Shown piece by piece: positions 60,317 to 64,000 of a stretch of DNA of 64,000 nucleotides (within the stretch, counting starts at the first letter, position 1; each line of letters opens with the position of its first letter). Position numbers and translations under genes: made by a program. The notes beneath the pieces are model-generated. The model searched no databases. It was not told the origin of the DNA and was given only the letters and a program-made list of their open reading frames with translations. The stretch lies in the NCBI GenBank assembly GCA_023229505.1, contig JALNZD010000010.1, forward strand, positions 1 to 64,000. The letters run 5' to 3'. The DNA is from Bacteroidales bacterium. GTDB taxonomy: Bacteria; Bacteroidota; Bacteroidia; Bacteroidales; JAGOPY01.

Positions 60317-61459
60317 ATGGAAAACTTCATTTTGTATAACCCGGTAAAACTGCACTTCGGGAAAAACGTAGTGGAAAATCTTGGGAAATCGGTTTCTCAT
60401 TATGGTAAAAAAGTTCTGCTGGTGTATGGCGGAGGATCGATAAAAAGAAACGGTATTTATGACCAGGTTATTGACCAGCTCAGGAAAGCGGGGACGGAGG
60501 TTTTTGAATATCCTGGCATCCGGCCAAATCCGGTTATTGAAGATGTGAATGCCGCAGCGGACCTGGGACGGAAGAAACATGTGGATATAATCCTGGCAGT
60601 AGGAGGGGGGAGCGTGATCGATTCGGCAAAAATTATCAGCATCACTATTCCTGTTGACCATTCCGGATGGGAATTTATCAAAGGCAAGGCAAAACCAAAA
60701 ACAGCAGTCCCACTGATCGCCGTGTTGACCCTGGCGGCAACCGGCACGGAAATGAACCGCTTCGCCGTTGTACAGAATAATAAAACCAGAGAAAAACTGG
60801 GATATGGCGACCCGCTGACCTATCCGAAAGAATCCTTCCTGGATCCGTCGTATACCATTTCGGTCCCGGCTGATTATACATCATACGGAATTACGGACCT
60901 GATTGCCCATAGCCTGGAAGCTTATTTCGGAGAAGGGGAGGCATCCCTTTCCGACCGTTTTGTCTATGCCATTATCCGTGAAGCCATCGAATATGGCCCA
61001 CAACTGTTGAACGATCCGGGGAATTATGCTTTGCGTGAAAAGATCATGTATGCTGCAACCAACGCACTCAATAATCTCACATTTTACGGGAGGAAATCGG
61101 GTGACTGGGGGGTACATTCTATCGGGCATGTTTTGTCGGTTTTATATGATGTTGCCCATGGTGCTTCTTTATCCATCGCTTATCCTGCCTGGCTGCGACT
61201 GCATAAGGACCGCATTTCCGGGCGGATCGCGGAATTAAGCAATAATCTCTTTCAAACCGCTACCACTGATCAGGCCATTGAACACCTGGAATTCTTTTTC
61301 ATCTCCATTAAATCTCCGGTAAGATTGATTGATATCGGGATCGATATTAAAAAAAAGGGAGGGGAGATTTATCAAACCCTTCTTTCATGTAAGGCCGGGG
61401 GCAACCATCATGCGCTCAGTCCAGAAGATTACCGGGAGTTGATCCGGCTTATGGCCTGA
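60317..61459 (+). CDS. Iron-containing alcohol dehydrogenase (BDH/YqhD-like)
   Basis: A 380-residue group III dehydrogenase: LLVYGGGSIKRNG, NPVIEDVNAA, AVGGGSVIDSAKIIS (NAD(P) GGGS motif), then metal ligands in GITDLIAHSLEAYF (Asp, His) and GVHSIGHVLSVLYDVAHGASLS (His, His). It reduces aldehydes to alcohols or the reverse, using Fe2+ or Zn2+, like butanol dehydrogenases and YqhD. It lies 140 nt after mnmA and ends 8 nt before the convergent kinase gene. Confidence 0.92.
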   Translation: MENFILYNPVKLHFGKNVVENLGKSVSHYGKKVLLVYGGGSIKRNGIYDQVIDQLRKAGTEVFEYPGIRPNPVIEDVNAAADLGRKKHVDIILAVGGGSVIDSAKIISITIPVDHSGWEFIKGKAKPKTAVPLIAVLTLAATGTEMNRFAVVQNNKTREKLGYGDPLTYPKESFLDPSYTISVPADYTSYGITDLIAHSLEAYFGEGEASLSDRFVYAIIREAIEYGPQLLNDPGNYALREKIMYAATNALNNLTFYGRKSGDWGVHSIGHVLSVLYDVAHGASLSIAYPAWLRLHKDRISGRIAELSNNLFQTATTDQAIEHLEFFFISIKSPVRLIDIGIDIKKKGGEIYQTLLSCKAGGNHHALSPEDYRELIRLMA

Positions 61460-61467
61460 TCAGCTGT

Positions 61468-64000
61468 TCATGCCTTACATGCCGGGATTTTTATGCTGAA
61501 AGTGGCACCTTCCCCGGGTTTTGACTCAAATGAGACTGTACCGCCTATAATGGTCAATATGCTTTTTACCATGGCAAGTCCCAATCCCATCCCACTGCTT
61601 TTGGTAGTAAAACTCGGTGAAAAGATCTTTGAAGCCTGCTCGTCCGTAATTCCTGCGCCATTATCCGATATCCCAATTAAATAAACGTCATCTTCCACGG
61701 ATAACTTTATCCGGATAAGTCCGTCTCCTTTCTTCCCGATTGCCTGCACGGCATTCTGAATTAAATTATTAAAGACCCTTAACAGTTGCCGCTTGTCGGC
61801 AAGGACAAAACATTCCTGGTCCAGGTGTTCAATAACAATCCGAATGTTGTTATGATGATGATATAATTCTGCTGCAGATTTAATAATGCCTGTCAATTCT
61901 ATCTTTTCGATATTTGCTGCCGGCATTTTGGCAAAATCGGAAAACTCTGAAGCAATTTCCGATAATGAATCGATCTGCTCTACGATGGTGCGGGTAAATA
62001 TTGCCAGGCGTTTTTCCCAGTCAGGCGCTTTTTCATCCCAGGCTTTCTGCAGATGCTGAACGCTGAGCTTCATCGGGGTCAGGGGATTCTTTATCTCATG
62101 GGCAACCTGTTTTGCCATCTCCCGCCAGGCACTTTCCCGTTCCGACCTGGCCAGCATTTCTGCACTCCTGGCCAACTCATCAATCATCCTGTTATATTCT
62201 TCGACCAGGTTTCCGATTTCATCCTTCCTTGTCCATTCAATCTTTTCATTTGATTTGCCCAACCCGATATTCTTTAACTTATCCCTTATCAGCTGAAGCG
62301 GCCGGGTAATAAATCTTGAAACCAGGATAGTTACCATAATTGCCAGAACAATTAGTAAGACATAAACATTAATGTATGCAGCAAGAAAATCTGCGATTTC
62401 CTTCCGTAGTTCGGTTTGTTTTGCAAAATAAGGGAGATTCACGTAGGCAATGATCTGGTCTTCATTATTCCGGAACGGAATATAGGCAGATAAATATTCC
62501 TGCCGCCCGATTTTTTCATTTTGAATATATAACAGGCTTTGTTCATACGCCAGTTTATAAAAAGCACCTGTATGCATTTTTTCGGATAATAGTTCCTCTT
62601 GAAATATTTGGGGCCTGGAGGATGCAATCAGAGTTCCTTGTGTGTCAAAGAGATTGATATCGGAATAAAATATCAGCGAAAATTTATTAAGCAGGTCAGT
62701 AATATAGCCCGTCATATCTCCGGGAAGAGCGGGCATGTTTCCAAGTTTATGCTCCAGTTCTGTCAGCACGGAGAAAGTTTTTTCACTAAGATTATCCCGG
62801 TTTTTATTGTTATACAGATGAATAATGTTGAAGCGGGTGATCATTCCCAGAACAAAAAAGGAAATGATAATAATAGCAATGATAGATACTTGCAATTGAT
62901 TGCTGAAATTGAATTCCAGCCGGCGAAAACCTCCGGAAACCATGTAGCCCAAAAGAAAGACCAGCAGAAAAAGGCTAAAAATGATAAAGAAATAAGAAAA
63001 GGGCGCAACCAGATCGAGCAAAGTCATGTTCTTTTTACTGATTATCAATTTGTTTACATCATCCTGCCTGACAACATAATGATTATACCCCTCATTATCA
63101 ATAAAATAAGATGCTTTATCCTGTTTTTCATAAGCTTGAAATCCAAGATTATAGGAAAAATCCCCATTTTTATAAATGAGTTTATCATCTACATATCGGG
63201 CATAAGAGTAATTGGACAATCCTGAAATAACCTTGACGTTCTTGTCGATCAACAAATCCGGATATCCCAGCCCGGTTTCAGAAATATACTTATAAAATAA
63301 TTCGACAAATATCTTTGTAGTATCCCTTGGTTTCTCTTTTGTGTTCAGAAAATCGATTGTCGCAATGTAGTTGTTGTTTTCCGTTTTGTTATTCAGGAAG
63401 AATAACCCCGGACTGATAATTTCCGTTCCCGGGGCTTCAACAAGGCCCTTGAAATAGTCATAACAGTTCGAAAGGTATCCCTGTGGCTGGATATTCAATA
63501 CCTCTTCCTGTTGGCAAACCGTGATCAATAATTCATATTTATTCCAGAAATTATTGAAATATTCTTTGTCAAGGTACGTAATTATTTGTTTATCAACTTC
63601 TTTACTTACGTTCCTTTTATTCAGCAAAGCGATAAGAGTCGTATCGTTTATCATTTGACTTTTCAATCGTGAAAATTCATATTCCATCAGGGGGTCCCGT
63701 TTGGAAGAAAGCTCAACTGCGAGGCTCTTTCTTTTCTCTTTTTCTTTAACTCCATGGTAAAAATCGAGAACAAAAGTGGCGATAAGGGAAAACAAAACAA
63801 TATAAATCAAGGCGCCTGAAATGTTCCTAAACTCTCCGGTTTTATTTGAAAAATAAAGGAAAGACAGCAGGTAGGCGAGCAATAAAGTCGGATAGATAAG
63901 ACCGGGACCGGCAATTAACTCTGCGGAAAACATTGGTATGACAAGCAAAGAAGACAGGAGTGCAATGATGAAATAAGTCCATGCTTTGATACCACTGTGA
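61468..64000 (-). CDS. NtrY-like sensor histidine kinase (5' end beyond window)
   Basis: The frame stays open to position 64000, so the start lies outside; about 843 residues are visible. There are hydrophobic segments at the visible N-terminus, a periplasmic region, two adjacent helices (APFSYFFIIFSLFLLVFLLG; VSIIAIIIISFFVLGM), a second sensor region, another helix (YVLLIVLAIMVTILVSRFIT), HAMP, HisKA with QVAHEIKNPLTPMKLSV, and HATPase_c (NNLIQNAVQAIG, DNGAGI, GMGLGLAMVKSI). An NtrY-type membrane kinase; signal and partner regulator are not visible. TTG 63948 is not needed as a start. Confidence 0.9.
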   Translation of the reverse strand, partial: HSGIKAWTYFIIALLSSLLVIPMFSAELIAGPGLIYPTLLLAYLLSFLYFSNKTGEFRNISGALIYIVLFSLIATFVLDFYHGVKEKEKRKSLAVELSSKRDPLMEYEFSRLKSQMINDTTLIALLNKRNVSKEVDKQIITYLDKEYFNNFWNKYELLITVCQQEEVLNIQPQGYLSNCYDYFKGLVEAPGTEIISPGLFFLNNKTENNNYIATIDFLNTKEKPRDTTKIFVELFYKYISETGLGYPDLLIDKNVKVISGLSNYSYARYVDDKLIYKNGDFSYNLGFQAYEKQDKASYFIDNEGYNHYVVRQDDVNKLIISKKNMTLLDLVAPFSYFFIIFSLFLLVFLLGYMVSGGFRRLEFNFSNQLQVSIIAIIIISFFVLGMITRFNIIHLYNNKNRDNLSEKTFSVLTELEHKLGNMPALPGDMTGYITDLLNKFSLIFYSDINLFDTQGTLIASSRPQIFQEELLSEKMHTGAFYKLAYEQSLLYIQNEKIGRQEYLSAYIPFRNNEDQIIAYVNLPYFAKQTELRKEIADFLAAYINVYVLLIVLAIMVTILVSRFITRPLQLIRDKLKNIGLGKSNEKIEWTRKDEIGNLVEEYNRMIDELARSAEMLARSERESAWREMAKQVAHEIKNPLTPMKLSVQHLQKAWDEKAPDWEKRLAIFTRTIVEQIDSLSEIASEFSDFAKMPAANIEKIELTGIIKSAAELYHHHNNIRIVIEHLDQECFVLADKRQLLRVFNNLIQNAVQAIGKKGDGLIRIKLSVEDDVYLIGISDNGAGITDEQASKIFSPSFTTKSSGMGLGLAMVKSILTIIGGTVSFESKPGEGATFSIKIPACKA

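Noticed and set aside
1..64000. tRNA, rRNA, riboswitch or CRISPR
   Set aside because: Gaps were read on both strands; no cloverleaf, rRNA-like or repeat-spacer pattern was found by eye. A covariance search could still find small RNAs.

Overview
The window looks like a Bacteroidota chromosome, most likely Bacteroidales or a related order. The evidence is promoters of the TAnnTTTG type, three proteins ending in type IX secretion (T9SS) sorting tails, a TonB-dependent receptor with an N-terminal carboxypeptidase-regulatory domain, a barrel-plus-OmpA protein with thrombospondin type 3 repeats, and an SDR-type threonine dehydrogenase. No rRNA, tRNA or CRISPR array was seen. Core genes (tyrS, cysS, fusA, mnmA, kbl) are mixed with accessory modules and many short intergenic repeats.

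Layout. 1-8030: a broken T9SS-tail gene, an inverted-repeat element, then a TetR-controlled ABC-2 exporter operon (regulator, TolC, HlyD, a DUF2147 protein, two ATPases, two permeases). 8294-16748: OmpA-family protein, lytic transglycosylase lipoprotein, flavodoxin, epimerase, VOC protein, SDR and acyltransferase. 16889-20810: tyrS, cysS, a GxxExxY gene bounded by 28-bp inverted repeats, and a HicB antitoxin whose hicA partner is a 21-codon stub. 20944-34472: a T9SS protein, then a nine-gene leftward cluster built around poly-gamma-glutamate synthesis (pgsB, pgsC and a PgsW-like protein) with a C25-like T9SS protein, an unknown secreted protein, an outer-membrane barrel, an LVIVD propeller lipoprotein, a membrane acyltransferase and a duplicated-domain lipoprotein. 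35081-39346: elongation factor G, a ferredoxin-nitroreductase and an MFS transporter. 39419-52586: a phosphate-starvation region (porin, pstSCAB, phoU, phoR, phoB, a small secreted protein, a MORN-type protein, a TonB receptor and a beta-helix lipoprotein). 52746-64000: P-type ATPase, kbl, HigBA, threonine dehydrogenase, mnmA, iron alcohol dehydrogenase, and a histidine kinase running off the window.

Three observations stand out. (1) The poly-gamma-glutamate genes sit in a compact cluster with envelope proteins that could form an export and anchoring route for this polymer in a Gram-negative cell; the usual CapA/PgsA is absent. (2) Three promoters in the phosphate region share one architecture: 3-4 direct repeats of about 11 bp (core near TTAACAT) ending exactly 4 bp before an nAnnTTTG box. 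This is a candidate Bacteroidota Pho box. (3) The GxxExxY gene is bracketed by inverted repeats, and its left flank recurs as a solo copy upstream of fusA, as expected of a non-autonomous mobile unit.

A further theme is short-period intergenic arrays (7, 8 or 10 bp). Several supply the stop or start codon of the adjacent gene. One 7-bp array lies inside cysS, and a 4-bp repeat abuts the mnmA -7 box.
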